53,764 nucleotides of DNA from Bacteroidia bacterium (lineage in GTDB: Bacteria; Bacteroidota; Bacteroidia; Bacteroidales; Prolixibacteraceae), in the NCBI GenBank assembly GCA_026391295.1, contig JAPLDS010000054.1:1-53764 (forward strand). Direction: 5' to 3'. The number at the start of each line of letters is the position of its first letter. Position 1 is the first letter of the stretch. Made by a program: the position numbers and the translations under genes. The notes beneath the pieces were generated by a model. That model was not told the origin of the DNA. It was given only the letters and a program-made list of their open reading frames with translations, and ran no database searches. Below are positions 8,286 through 18,445 of the stretch, piece by piece.

Positions 8286-10085
8286 ATGAATAAGAGTCTA
8301 TTAAAAATTGCCCTTTTTATTTCAATCATCGCAGCCACAACACAAGCTATTTACGCCCAGACTATTCCCCGTCCAGAATACCCACGACCTCAGTTTGAGC
8401 GATCGGAATGGAGAAATCTGAATGGTGCTTGGAGCTATAAATTTGATTTTGAGAAAACCGGATTAAAAGACGGAAACAGCCATTCGGAAGGCTTTAAGGG
8501 GACCATAAACGTCCCATTTTGTCCCGAGAGCAAACTTTCAGGCATCGAATACAAAGATTTTATTGAGGAGATGTGGTATCAACGTAAGATTGAGGTACCT
8601 GCAGCGTGGAATGGACAAAAAATTCTAATCCATTTTGGTGGTGTCGACTATCAGAGTGAACTTTATATCGATGGTAAATTAGTAGGTGATCATTGGGGTG
8701 GCACCTCTTCGTTTAACTTTGATATTTCTGATTTCGTGAAACCAGGAGAGACCAATAACATGGTGTTGCGTGTGATCGATAACCGTCGTGGTGGAAAGCA
8801 ACCAGGTGGAAAACAGTCCTTTGATTTAAAGTCTGCAGGGTGCGATTATTCGCGTACCACCGGGATCTGGAAAACGGTATGGCTTGAACCAGTAGCAAAA
8901 AACGGATTGAAAGATTGCCATGTTACGGCAGATCTTGACAATAGTCGATTTATTATCGAGCCTCAGTTCTACACCCTTGAGCGAGGAATGAAGTTGAAAG
9001 TACAGATTCTTGATGGAGAAAAGGTCGTTTCGCAAAAAGAGCTTTTTGCCGGGAACAACAATGCGGTTGAACTTCCAATTAAGAAAGTGAAAACCTGGTC
9101 GCCAGAATCACCATTTCTATATACCATTAAATACCAAGTCTTTGATGGCAAAAAAACCTTAGTTGACGAAGTAAAAAGCTACGCTGGAATGCGTAAGATT
9201 CACATCGAGGGAGATCGTATCTTTTTAAACAATAAGCTACTCTACCTTCGGTTTGTGTTAGATCAAGGATTTTATCCGACCGGTATTTGGACAGCTCCAA
9301 CAGACGAAGCGTTAAAAAATGACATTCAACTATCTCAGAATGCTGGGTTTAATGGTGCTCGTCTGCACCAAAAGATTTTTGATGAACGATTTCATTACTG
9401 GGCCGACAAGTTAGGCTATCTAACCTGGGCTGAATCATCAAGTGGTGGCTTTGGCGCGAATGATCCAGAAGGTGGTCGTAATTTTATGAGCGAATGGTTC
9501 GAGATTGTGGTGCGCGATAGAAATCACCCATCTATCATTGCTTGGACGCCATTTAACGAAACTGGATCCTCAAAGAATATTCAGTTTGGTCGATTAGTTA
9601 ATGACATCGTTAACAACACCAAGAATTTAGACCCAACGCGACCTATCAACGATGCCAGTGGATGGACTCATCACAAAACGGACATATGGACAGCTCATTG
9701 TTATGTACAAAACCCTGAAGAGTTTAAAAACTACCTCGATCCGAAAGAGAAAGGGAAGATATTCACCAATTATGCCGTACAGAAATTTAAAAATGAGCCA
9801 TATGTGCTTGATGAGTATGGGGGTATTGGCTGGGTTTCTAAATCGCTAAGCGAATCATCGTGGGGTTATAGTCAACCTAAATCGTTGGAAGAATTGTACG
9901 ATAGATTGGAGAAACTTACCGATGCTATCCTAACGACAAAATACATCTCAGGCTATTGCTATACGCAGCTTACGGATGTGGAGCAAGAACAAAATGGAAT
10001 CTATAACTACGATAGAAGTCTGAAATTTGATATGACTAAGATCAAGGCCATCTTTAGCAAGGTGCCAGCAGCCTATCAGAAATAG
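8286..10085 (+). CDS. GH2 glycoside hydrolase, beta-galactosidase/glucuronidase-like
   Basis: This 599-residue secreted enzyme has a signal peptide ending at IYAQ (about residue 25). It carries the GH2 layout: a jelly-roll sugar-binding domain (about 40-190), an Ig-like domain (about 195-300) and a TIM barrel (about 305-599). The acid/base is Glu425 in WTPFNETG and the nucleophile is Glu510 in LDEYGG, so both catalytic residues are present. GH2 enzymes retain configuration and remove terminal beta-galactose, beta-glucuronate, beta-mannose or alpha-arabinopyranose; the exact sugar cannot be told here. It is the intact twin of the pseudogene upstream, 40 bp away, and precedes GH92 by 36 bp. It can still supply the activity the broken copy lost. 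Confidence 0.92.
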   Translation: MNKSLLKIALFISIIAATTQAIYAQTIPRPEYPRPQFERSEWRNLNGAWSYKFDFEKTGLKDGNSHSEGFKGTINVPFCPESKLSGIEYKDFIEEMWYQRKIEVPAAWNGQKILIHFGGVDYQSELYIDGKLVGDHWGGTSSFNFDISDFVKPGETNNMVLRVIDNRRGGKQPGGKQSFDLKSAGCDYSRTTGIWKTVWLEPVAKNGLKDCHVTADLDNSRFIIEPQFYTLERGMKLKVQILDGEKVVSQKELFAGNNNAVELPIKKVKTWSPESPFLYTIKYQVFDGKKTLVDEVKSYAGMRKIHIEGDRIFLNNKLLYLRFVLDQGFYPTGIWTAPTDEALKNDIQLSQNAGFNGARLHQKIFDERFHYWADKLGYLTWAESSSGGFGANDPEGGRNFMSEWFEIVVRDRNHPSIIAWTPFNETGSSKNIQFGRLVNDIVNNTKNLDPTRPINDASGWTHHKTDIWTAHCYVQNPEEFKNYLDPKEKGKIFTNYAVQKFKNEPYVLDEYGGIGWVSKSLSESSWGYSQPKSLEELYDRLEKLTDAILTTKYISGYCYTQLTDVEQEQNGIYNYDRSLKFDMTKIKAIFSKVPAAYQK

Positions 10086-10121
10086 AAAAAATATAAAAAC
10101 AACCTTGAATATTAAATACGA

Positions 10122-12416
10122 ATGCGCAACTCTTTAAGCAGTTTACTTTTTCTTAGTTTCATTTTAGTTTCATTTTCGACCATCGCTCAGAAATCTTCTG
10201 TCGCTGACTATGTCAATCCGATGATTGGAGCCTTTAGCCCGTCGGGTTCAAAATTAGCAGGAAAAGATTGTGGAAGAACCTTACCTGGAGCTACGACTCC
10301 TTTTGGAATGGTTCAACTAAGTCCTGACACCAATACAGGTGGCGATAATGGGAATGGTTATTCATGGTTTAACAAAACCATCGAAGGTTTCAGCTTTACG
10401 CACCTAAGTGGAGTTGGATGGGGTGGCGATCTAGGAAATTTCCTCGTTATGCCCACAACGGGGCCGTTGAAGACTTTCAAAGGCAATGAAGCGAATGTTG
10501 ACGAGGGCTATCGATCACGATTCTCTCACGACAATGAGACAGCTAAGGCTGGGTATTATTCGGTTGTCCTTGACAAATACAACGTAAAAGCTGAGTTAAC
10601 GGCCGCACCGCGATCAGGAATGTTACGCTTTACCTTTCCAAAGAATGAACTTTCACGCATACAGATTGATCTCTCACGACGTGTCGGAGGAACATCGGTA
10701 GAGCAGTATGTGAAGGTTGAAGACGATCACACGATCAGTGGGTGGATGAAATGCACACCTGATGGAGGTGGCTGGGGCAATGGAGCAAGAGTTTGGTATA
10801 CGGTCTATTTCTATTGCCAATTCAGCAAGCCTCTCATCCACTATGGTGTTTGGAGTGCTGAGTTTCCTGCTGATTGGAAGAGAAAAAACGGCGAAGTAAA
10901 TACGCCAGAATATCAACAACTCGTAGCGAATGCGAAGGTTAGCTGCAACATTAAAGAGCAGCAAGGTAAACACTTAGGATTCTTTACCGAATTCAAAACC
11001 GAAGAAGGAGAGCAAGTGTCGATGAAGAGCGGAATTTCATTTGTCAGTGTTGAAGGGGCCAAAGGAAACTTAGCCAACGATATCTCCCATTGGAATTTCG
11101 ATCAAGTTGTGCACGAGAGCAAGAGTGCATGGACCAAGGCACTTGGTAAAGTGATGGTAACGGGAACGAATGATGCAGACAAAATAAAGTTCTATACTGC
11201 GATGTATCGCACGATGGTTGATCCTCGGAATTTTACCGATTACAATGGTAATTTCATGGGTAGCGATCAAAAAATTCATCCCGCAGTGGGCTATACTGCT
11301 CGTACCATCTTCAGTGGATGGGATGTCTTCCGCAGTCAGTTTCCATTGCAAACGATCATTAATCCAGAAATCGTAAATGATGCCATAAATACATGGATTG
11401 AAACAGCTTATTTCAGAGGAGATCATAGCACTCCGAAATGGGAAATCATGAATTACAACACAGGAGTTATGCTTGGCAATCCAGGTGTTGTGGTGATGGC
11501 AGATGCCTATATGAAAGGGATTCGAAACTATGATGTCGAAAAGTCCTATCAGAATTGCAAGGCGACTGTAGATGGAAATAGCAGCGGTAGAGAAGGATAC
11601 CTAAAAGGGTCAATATCTGGCACACTAGAAAATGCCTATTCAGAATGGTGCGTTGGCCAAATGGCAAAATCATTAGGCCGTTTAGACGAGGCTAAAATTT
11701 ATGATCAAAAAAGCTACGCGTATAAAAACATCTGGGATAAAGAGGTTCGCTGGTTTCGTGGCCGATTAAGTGATACCGAATGGCTTCCTTGGAAAGGAAA
11801 GACCGTTCATGGTCAAGGGTGTGCCGAATCAAATCCATACCAACAAGGATGGTTTGTTCCTCACGATGTTCCAGGAATGATTAAACTCATGGGGAAACAG
11901 TTTTTCATCGATGAGCTAACTGCATTCTTCGATAAATCGCCTGAAAATTTCAAATGGAACGATTACTACAATCATCCAAATGAACCTGTGCACCATGTGC
12001 CATATCTATTCAATGAAGCGGGCAAACCTTGGCTGACACAAAAATGGACCCGTAAGATTTGTTCGAATGCGTATGGAACTGATGTCTTTGGATTAAGTGG
12101 AAACGACGATGTTGGACAGATGTCGGCTTGGTATGTATTGTCGGCAATGGGTATTCACCCGATCTGTCCAGGAGACAATAAATACCAGATTACAAGTCCA
12201 GTATTCGAGAAAGCCAACATATTCTTGGATCAACGCTATGCCACGGGAAGAACCTTTGCCATCGTTGCAAAAAATAATTCGGATCAAAATATCTACATCC
12301 AGTCGATAAAATTAAATGGACAACCCTTAGACCGATTTTGGATTACCCACCAGGAGATTATCGCTGGTGGCATCCTTGAGATGGAGATGGGACCAACACC
12401 AAACATTAAAGAATAA
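10122..12416 (+). CDS. GH92 family alpha-mannosidase-like enzyme
   Basis: This 764-residue protein has a signal peptide ending at IAQ (about residue 23). It shows the GH92 hallmarks: an N-terminal beta-sandwich starting at DYVNPMIG with GATTPFGMVQLSPD, and an (alpha/alpha)6 catalytic domain. The expected acid Glu621 lies in NEPVHHVPYLFN and the Asp pair 662-663 in GNDDVGQMSAWYVLSAMG. GH92 enzymes are calcium-dependent, inverting exo-alpha-mannosidases, mostly on alpha-1,2, alpha-1,3 or alpha-1,4 linkages. Length and motifs are normal for the family. It is probably co-transcribed with the GH2 gene before it and the GH95-like gene 21 bp after it, and would remove mannose from side chains of the target glycan. 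Confidence 0.93.
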   Translation: MRNSLSSLLFLSFILVSFSTIAQKSSVADYVNPMIGAFSPSGSKLAGKDCGRTLPGATTPFGMVQLSPDTNTGGDNGNGYSWFNKTIEGFSFTHLSGVGWGGDLGNFLVMPTTGPLKTFKGNEANVDEGYRSRFSHDNETAKAGYYSVVLDKYNVKAELTAAPRSGMLRFTFPKNELSRIQIDLSRRVGGTSVEQYVKVEDDHTISGWMKCTPDGGGWGNGARVWYTVYFYCQFSKPLIHYGVWSAEFPADWKRKNGEVNTPEYQQLVANAKVSCNIKEQQGKHLGFFTEFKTEEGEQVSMKSGISFVSVEGAKGNLANDISHWNFDQVVHESKSAWTKALGKVMVTGTNDADKIKFYTAMYRTMVDPRNFTDYNGNFMGSDQKIHPAVGYTARTIFSGWDVFRSQFPLQTIINPEIVNDAINTWIETAYFRGDHSTPKWEIMNYNTGVMLGNPGVVVMADAYMKGIRNYDVEKSYQNCKATVDGNSSGREGYLKGSISGTLENAYSEWCVGQMAKSLGRLDEAKIYDQKSYAYKNIWDKEVRWFRGRLSDTEWLPWKGKTVHGQGCAESNPYQQGWFVPHDVPGMIKLMGKQFFIDELTAFFDKSPENFKWNDYYNHPNEPVHHVPYLFNEAGKPWLTQKWTRKICSNAYGTDVFGLSGNDDVGQMSAWYVLSAMGIHPICPGDNKYQITSPVFEKANIFLDQRYATGRTFAIVAKNNSDQNIYIQSIKLNGQPLDRFWITHQEIIAGGILEMEMGPTPNIKE

Positions 12417-12437
12417 CAACTAGCCAAATAGAAACTA

Positions 12438-14933
12438 ATGAAGATTACGACTAGTCTGAAAATTGTTTTAATTGCATTCATGGGATTTAATGCCTCTATC
12501 GTTTTGGCGCAAAGTGTCAATCAAAAGAGTGTCACTATTCCGAACATTGATTATAAAAGTTTAATCTCAAAAGCAGACTTAAACTACACCCAGCCAGTGC
12601 AACGGACTGAGGCAGGTCAGCCCATTGGGAATGGTCGTATGGGAAGCTTAATTTGGACGAACCAACAAGCGATTAACTTACAAATTAATCGGGTTGATTA
12701 TTTCAATGTTAATGCAAGCTCCACTACTTTTGATGGTACTCCGCGAGATTATTGCGGTGGTGTTGGCTTTGTGGATATCGATTTTCAAAGCAATGAAGCT
12801 CTATTTACACAGCCTAATTTCAATCAGCATCTATCCTGCTACGATGGCACGGTACAAACAGATGGCAAAGGGATTCAAACCAATGCTTTTGTCTGGAACG
12901 ATCACGACGTCATGGTGCTTAAAGTTCATGACACAAGAGCTTTTCAAACGCCATCAGTGGTCAATCTTCGTACCTTAAGAGCCCCTATTGTTCAGCGAGC
13001 AAAGCATAAGTCCATCTCAAAAATATCAATCATTGGAGATAAGCTAATCTTGACACAGGAGTCATCAGAGCGCGACTATTATTGCAAATCGGCCGTTGCC
13101 ATCACAATACCAGATGCTCAAACGAGGGCTTGGATTGCTAAAGACACCGAATTAAAACTCTCGACCTTAGCGGGTCAGAGGAATTATACGATCCTTATCG
13201 CCAGCGCAGCCACGTTTGATCCAAAATTTGATGTGGTAGGCAAAGCGATCAATCAGCTTGAAGCAGCAGCAAAGCAAGGGGCTGAAAAGATGCTAGCCTC
13301 AAATAAAGATTGGTGGCATTCGTTCTGGGAGCAGTCGTATATACAACTGCATAGCCAAGATGGAGAAGCCGACTATGTTGGAAAGAACTATGCCTATTAC
13401 CTCTATTTGATGGCCTCAACATCGCGAGGCGAATATATGACTAAGTTCAACGGCATGTTATGGACTACCGATGGTGACACGCGCGCATGGGGAGGTTCTT
13501 ATTGGGGAGCCAATCAAAGCTGCTTGTACAATGCTTTGCTTGCCGCGAATGAGTTTGAGCTGATCAATCCGATGTTCAAAATGTATTCTCGGATGATTGA
13601 TGCCTGCGCCCTATCGGCCAAGCAGCAATGGGGAAGCAAAGGTATTTACATTGCCGAGACCATTGGTTTTGAAGGTGATCCAGCCTTACCAGATTCCATT
13701 GCAGCTGAGATGAGCGAATTGTATCTACTTAAAAAACCTTGGGATAAAAGGTCTGAATCGTTTAAGAACTTCGCAGCAAATCACAACCGATGGCTTAGTC
13801 GTTGGAACAATGGCATTGGCAATGGCGCCTTTGGACCCGTTACCCATATCTTTTCAAGAGGAGCTAAGATCGCTTATACCTATTGGATGAATTACGAATA
13901 CACCCAAGATAAAAAGTGGTTAGCCGAATCAGCCTATCCGATGGTTAAAGGGATTGCCGAGTTCTATCGCAACTATCCTAATGTAAAAAAAGCCGCAGAT
14001 GGGAAATACCATATCTACCATGTGAACGATAATGAACCAGTTTGGGATGCTCAAAATACTGTTGAAGAGATCTCTTCGATGATGGGGATCTTGCCTGTGG
14101 CTATCAAAGCATCGGAGATTCTTCAGGTAGATGCTGATTTACGTCCGTTATGGAAAGAGTTTTTAGCCAACCTCTCCCCTCTTCCGATGAGCTCAGAATA
14201 TCCAGCGCTTAAAGATAAGCCAGTGACTTTTGTCAAAGGACTTCTTCCTGTTGTGGATGGCGAACCTTGGACATTACCTGATTTAAATACCATGCCAATC
14301 TGGTGTTTTGATTTATTTACATTGGAATCGAAGAATGCGGAGATGTTGAAAATTGCGAATAATACCTTCGATGGCTACTTCCCAAATGGGATTAATGCCA
14401 ATACGCTCGCTGGTTCTCTCACGATGTTACCCATCGTAGGGGCTATGTTGGGTAGATCGGATGCGGTTAAATACCTTATTCCAAATCAGATGAAAGCCTT
14501 AACAAAGCTAACCTTTGAAAATCGAATGGATATCCTCGAAGGTACTCAGGCAGTTACGGCCGAGCGTTTAGGAAGATCATCAGATGCGTTGCAGAATGCA
14601 CTTTGTCAGAGTATCCCATCAAAGCCAGGAGAGCAAACGGTGATCCGTGTTTTCCCTGCTTGGCCTAAAGAGTGGGATGTACAGTTTAACTTATTATGCC
14701 GAGGCAATTTCATGGTCTCGTCATCACACGAACATGGAGAGATTGCGTATGTAAAGATTAAATCCCAAGCGGGAGCTGCTTGCAGTATCCGCAATCCATG
14801 GGGTGTTGAACCGATAGATCTTTATGCTGGCTCGAAGAAAATAAAATCAGCAGCGGGCGAAATCATTACATTTAAAACAAAACTTAACGAAAAGTATATC
14901 CTAGTTAAAAAAGGGGTAGCCATTCAGAACTAA
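12438..14933 (+). CDS. GH95-like (alpha/alpha)6-barrel glycosidase
   Basis: The protein has 831 residues and a signal peptide ending at VLAQ (about residue 25). An N-terminal beta-sandwich with the GH95-type motif GQPIGNGRMGSLIW (about 54-68) is followed by a large helical region with several Trp-rich motifs (TDGDTRAWGGSYWGANQ, DNEPVWDAQNTVEE) and a small C-terminal beta domain (FPAWPKEWDVQFNL). This layout is shared by GH95 alpha-L-fucosidases/alpha-L-galactosidases and relatives. I could not assign the catalytic residues, so the sugar is open. The C-terminal motif recurs in the DUF5703 protein at 22320-24740, which suggests the two are distant relatives. The oxidoreductase gene follows after only 7 bp. 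Confidence 0.7.
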   Translation: MKITTSLKIVLIAFMGFNASIVLAQSVNQKSVTIPNIDYKSLISKADLNYTQPVQRTEAGQPIGNGRMGSLIWTNQQAINLQINRVDYFNVNASSTTFDGTPRDYCGGVGFVDIDFQSNEALFTQPNFNQHLSCYDGTVQTDGKGIQTNAFVWNDHDVMVLKVHDTRAFQTPSVVNLRTLRAPIVQRAKHKSISKISIIGDKLILTQESSERDYYCKSAVAITIPDAQTRAWIAKDTELKLSTLAGQRNYTILIASAATFDPKFDVVGKAINQLEAAAKQGAEKMLASNKDWWHSFWEQSYIQLHSQDGEADYVGKNYAYYLYLMASTSRGEYMTKFNGMLWTTDGDTRAWGGSYWGANQSCLYNALLAANEFELINPMFKMYSRMIDACALSAKQQWGSKGIYIAETIGFEGDPALPDSIAAEMSELYLLKKPWDKRSESFKNFAANHNRWLSRWNNGIGNGAFGPVTHIFSRGAKIAYTYWMNYEYTQDKKWLAESAYPMVKGIAEFYRNYPNVKKAADGKYHIYHVNDNEPVWDAQNTVEEISSMMGILPVAIKASEILQVDADLRPLWKEFLANLSPLPMSSEYPALKDKPVTFVKGLLPVVDGEPWTLPDLNTMPIWCFDLFTLESKNAEMLKIANNTFDGYFPNGINANTLAGSLTMLPIVGAMLGRSDAVKYLIPNQMKALTKLTFENRMDILEGTQAVTAERLGRSSDALQNALCQSIPSKPGEQTVIRVFPAWPKEWDVQFNLLCRGNFMVSSSHEHGEIAYVKIKSQAGAACSIRNPWGVEPIDLYAGSKKIKSAAGEIITFKTKLNEKYILVKKGVAIQN

Positions 14934-14940
14934 CTATAAT

Positions 14941-16293
14941 ATGGAAAATTTATCACGTAGGTCATTTCTTACTGCTGCCTCAGCCGCTGTGGCAGGGACA
15001 GTTTTTCTTCCGAACCTCATTAGCTGTAAGCCAAGCAATAGACTAAACATTGCAGTAATTGGTGTTGGTGGTAGGGGCTCGGCTAGCTGGACACAAGTTC
15101 CAAAAGAGAGTATCGTAGCTATGTGTGATGTGGATGACAGACAATCTGTTCAAGGGTTTAAGGCATGTCCAAAAGCGAAGAGATATAAAGATTTCAGGGT
15201 GATGCTCGATGAGATGCACCGAGATATTGATGCAGTAATCATTGCAACACCTGACCACACCCATTTTGCAGCGGCAATGGCTTGCATGGAACTAGGCAAA
15301 CATGTATTTGTTGAGAAACCATTGTGCCATAACATCTGGCAATCACGAACGCTGAAAAAAGCGGCAAAACATTACGGTGTTGTTTCTCAAATGGGAAATC
15401 AAGGTCACACCACCAACGGCATCAGATTAGTCAAAGAGTGGTATGACATGGGACTACTCGGTCAAGTTAAAGAGGTGCACGCTTGGCAATCACCACTTAA
15501 TAATGTAAAAGCAGGTGCTTTTGTACCATCTACAACTTTTCCTCCGCAAGCAATGCCAGTACCAAAAGAACTGGACTGGGATTTATGGCAAGGACAGGCT
15601 AGCGAACGCCCGTTCAATAAAGTTTATGCACCAGGCGACTGGAGAGGTTTTTATTATTATGGGAATGGAAAATTAGGCGATTGGTGTTGCCATACCCTTG
15701 ACGCCCCTTTCTGGGCATTAGATCTTGGTATTCCATACTATGCGGAGGCCAAACAAATCAATCCAATACCTGATCATACATTTGTTTCTGAACAATCACT
15801 AGTAACCTGGAAGTTTGCAGCCCGGGGCGAAAAAGCTCCAGTGACCATGAAATGGTACGAAGGATTTGGCAAACCTGAGGTGAGACCTGAATGGGGAATC
15901 GACGAATTACCTGTCGAGGGGATGATCATGATTGGTGAGAAAAAAACATTGATCACCGGAATGCGTCCTAATGATGCCCGACTACTAGTTCCTAAAGAGG
16001 AGTGGGAAGAATTTAAGAAGAACCCTCCTGCAAAAACAATTCCTAGAATATTGGAAGAGAAACCGGTACAGGAATGGATTGCAGCGATTAAGTCCCACAC
16101 CTTACCTGGATCAAATTTCGACTATGCGGCAAGTTTAGTTGAGATGGCACAAGTGGGTATACTTGCACAACGTTTTGGTGGCGAGATCAATTACGATGCA
16201 AAAACCATGAAGGCTGTGGGTCGTCCAGAGCTGGATATTTACATCAAAGAACCGGCCCGCAAGGGATGGTCATATGGTGAGAACTTATGGTAG
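14941..16293 (+). CDS. Tat-exported Gfo/Idh/MocA oxidoreductase, lipoprotein type
   Basis: This 450-residue oxidoreductase begins with a twin-arginine motif (SRRSFL) and a hydrophobic stretch that ends in LISC, so a Tat-exported lipoprotein with lipidated Cys29 is likely. The Rossmann motif is AVIGVGGRGS (about 38-47). The EKP motif of the superfamily is intact (Glu125-Lys126 in VEKPLCHN), with TPDHTH before it. Such enzymes use NAD(P) to oxidise or reduce a sugar hydroxyl; exported members usually keep the cofactor bound. It is the most divergent of the seven oxidoreductases here: it lacks the shared IPSTALGMGGK stretch after the signal and has HTLD in place of HHIDIAQWG. It sits between the GH95-like and GH29-like genes. 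Confidence 0.9.
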   Translation: MENLSRRSFLTAASAAVAGTVFLPNLISCKPSNRLNIAVIGVGGRGSASWTQVPKESIVAMCDVDDRQSVQGFKACPKAKRYKDFRVMLDEMHRDIDAVIIATPDHTHFAAAMACMELGKHVFVEKPLCHNIWQSRTLKKAAKHYGVVSQMGNQGHTTNGIRLVKEWYDMGLLGQVKEVHAWQSPLNNVKAGAFVPSTTFPPQAMPVPKELDWDLWQGQASERPFNKVYAPGDWRGFYYYGNGKLGDWCCHTLDAPFWALDLGIPYYAEAKQINPIPDHTFVSEQSLVTWKFAARGEKAPVTMKWYEGFGKPEVRPEWGIDELPVEGMIMIGEKKTLITGMRPNDARLLVPKEEWEEFKKNPPAKTIPRILEEKPVQEWIAAIKSHTLPGSNFDYAASLVEMAQVGILAQRFGGEINYDAKTMKAVGRPELDIYIKEPARKGWSYGENLW

Positions 16294-16338
16294 TTCTTAA
16301 ATTTATTTCATTAAAATAGAAAAACTAAATTATTCAAT

Positions 16339-17652
16339 ATGAAGATCAAGTTCAGTATGCAGGCGAGTCTTATTCTTATGCTTCTTTGTTGGAGTATCGC
16401 AACGCAAGCAGTCACAGTCAAAGAGATTGGCTCTAAACCAGTCATTTCGATGGCGAAAGATTCCTTAACAGCAAATGCCGATTTCCTAAATATGCATTAT
16501 GGGTTCTTTGCCCACTATTCCTTTCCAGGGAAGAAATACCAATGGGGATCGACCGACTGGATCGATGGATCAGCCATTCAGAGTTTGGATGAGTTAGCCG
16601 ATAATTTTGATGCAGAAGATCTAGCACAAAAAGCAGCTGCGATGAGAGCTCAGTATGTTATTTTCACAACCTCACATGCGAATATGAATGTGCTGTTTCC
16701 AAGTAAGGTTATGGATAAATGGATCCCTGGACACACTTCAAAACGGGATGTTTTAACGGATATGATTAAAGCCGTTAAAGCAAAAAATATCCGGGTGATG
16801 TTTTATGTTCATCCTAGTGACGGTCATGATTTCACCAAAGAAGATCAAGAGCGCGTAGGCTACAATGATGGACCTCCCTATGCAAAATACAACGATTTTA
16901 TCAATGCCTATTATGCCGAGCTCGTTGATCGATATGGCAAGGAGGTATCGGGTTATTTTCTAGATGGTGGAGTACCTAAGAGAATTCTCGATTTACCACG
17001 TTTACGTAAGACATTCTTAAGTCGCCAACCTGGTGCCATTCTAATCCAAAATGGAGGTCTGAATAAGAGTGTGAATGATTATGGCGCATTCGAAACCTTA
17101 GACCCTCCATATCCAGCAGCGCGATGGGTAGTCTGCAAGCCAATAACAGGTGAATGGTGGGCGATGAAAAATTCGGTTATCATTTGTCCAGAGCTAGCTT
17201 ACCGCTATACCGTTCTGCAAGCATCTGTCACGAATCGTCAAGGTGGTGGTGTGAACTGGGCTTTTGGTCCTCACCCTGGCGGCAAATGGGAAATTGGAGT
17301 AGCCTCGTTCTGCGAACGCATAGGTGTCTTAATGGATAAGTCTGGCCCCTCTATTTTAAATACGCATCCAAGTAAAGCTTATGTGACATTAGATAAACAA
17401 ATGCTCGTGGGACTCTCCTATGCAGCTACTGAATCTGTTGATGGAAAGAGAACTTATCTACATTTATTCTTGCCTCCGAAAACCAATGTGATCGATTTGC
17501 CTTTACCTGCTGATGGTCGCAAGTTTTCCACAGCTAAACTTCTTTCGAACAATCATCCAGTTGAAGTTCGTCAAACCGCTGAGGGTGTAAGTTTAACAGT
17601 TGCAAAAAGTGACCGGTGGGATGATGTTGACACCATTATAGTTTTAGAATAA
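16339..17652 (+). CDS. Divergent GH29-like (alpha-L-fucosidase-type) TIM-barrel protein
   Basis: The protein has 437 residues and a signal peptide ending near TQA. The start of the barrel (HYGFFAHYSF, about 53-62) resembles the RWGMFIHWG motif of alpha-L-fucosidases, and Asp209 in GYFLDGG sits where GH29 has its nucleophile Asp. The HHDGF motif of GH29, which contacts fucose, is replaced here by SHANMNVLF, so substrate specificity probably differs from classical fucosidases. No acid/base residue could be assigned. It lies 45 bp after an oxidoreductase and 16 bp before a DUF1080 gene. An alternative is a GH29-related family without a number. Confidence 0.6.
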   Translation: MKIKFSMQASLILMLLCWSIATQAVTVKEIGSKPVISMAKDSLTANADFLNMHYGFFAHYSFPGKKYQWGSTDWIDGSAIQSLDELADNFDAEDLAQKAAAMRAQYVIFTTSHANMNVLFPSKVMDKWIPGHTSKRDVLTDMIKAVKAKNIRVMFYVHPSDGHDFTKEDQERVGYNDGPPYAKYNDFINAYYAELVDRYGKEVSGYFLDGGVPKRILDLPRLRKTFLSRQPGAILIQNGGLNKSVNDYGAFETLDPPYPAARWVVCKPITGEWWAMKNSVIICPELAYRYTVLQASVTNRQGGGVNWAFGPHPGGKWEIGVASFCERIGVLMDKSGPSILNTHPSKAYVTLDKQMLVGLSYAATESVDGKRTYLHLFLPPKTNVIDLPLPADGRKFSTAKLLSNNHPVEVRQTAEGVSLTVAKSDRWDDVDTIIVLE

Positions 17653-17668
17653 ATCACACCATATAATC

Positions 17669-18433
17669 ATGAAACAAATAAGATTCCATCAATTGCTTAT
17701 CGCTCTAGTTGTTGCAAACATGACCTATTTAGGATCCTTGTCTGCACAGAAAAAGGAGCCGAATAACGTTGAAGATTGGTCGAAACAGCCAACAAGCATA
17801 AAGCCTGTTGTTGGAGCGACACCGCCTTCAGATGCGATCGTCTTATTTGCGAATGATAATCTCTCTCAATGGGAGAGCCTTCGTCAAAAAGGGGCTCCTG
17901 CTGCATGGAAAGTAGATGGGCCGCAATTTACCGTTGAGCCTGGCACAGGCGATATCATTACCAAGCAATCGTTTGGTGATTGTCAGTTGCATATCGAATG
18001 GAACATACCGGAAAATGAAGTACAGAATAATCTAAACTTTGGCAATTCGGGGATCTATTTTATGGGATTGTATGAAGTGCAGATCTACTCCTCCTATAAT
18101 GATGAACATAAAATATACTACAATGGTCAAGCTGGGAGTATCTACAAACAGCATGCTCCGTTGGTGAATGCCTGTTTGCCTGCTGGCACTTGGCAGACCT
18201 ACGACATTGTATTTACTGCACCGCGATTCAGATGCGATAACTCAGTGGAATCACCTGCCTCATTTACAGTTTTTCAAAATGGCGTGCTTATACAAAATCA
18301 TGTAACATTAATTGGACCTACGTCACATGGCCCACATACCGAATACAAATCGCATGAAGACGCGTTGCCACTTTTATTGCAAGAGCATGGCAGCAAAGTG
18401 AGTTATAAAAATATCTGGATTCGCAACCTGTAA
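17669..18433 (+). CDS. DUF1080 / 3-keto-disaccharide hydrolase family protein
   Basis: This 254-residue protein has a signal peptide ending at LSAQ (about residue 27). It has the DUF1080 pattern: AIVLFANDNLSQWES, then WKVDGPQFTVEPGTGDIITKQ, then NSGIYFMGLYEVQIYSS and a C-terminal YKNIWIRNL strand, which together form a concanavalin-like beta-sandwich of normal length. Members of this family cleave 3-keto-glycosides, either by hydrolysis or by elimination, after a Gfo/Idh/MocA dehydrogenase has oxidised C3 of the sugar. Its position between two such oxidoreductases (12 bp from the next one) fits that route. It is the only DUF1080 protein I recognise in the window, against seven oxidoreductases. 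Confidence 0.88.
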   Translation: MKQIRFHQLLIALVVANMTYLGSLSAQKKEPNNVEDWSKQPTSIKPVVGATPPSDAIVLFANDNLSQWESLRQKGAPAAWKVDGPQFTVEPGTGDIITKQSFGDCQLHIEWNIPENEVQNNLNFGNSGIYFMGLYEVQIYSSYNDEHKIYYNGQAGSIYKQHAPLVNACLPAGTWQTYDIVFTAPRFRCDNSVESPASFTVFQNGVLIQNHVTLIGPTSHGPHTEYKSHEDALPLLLQEHGSKVSYKNIWIRNL

Positions 18434-18445
18434 CTAAACGACACC

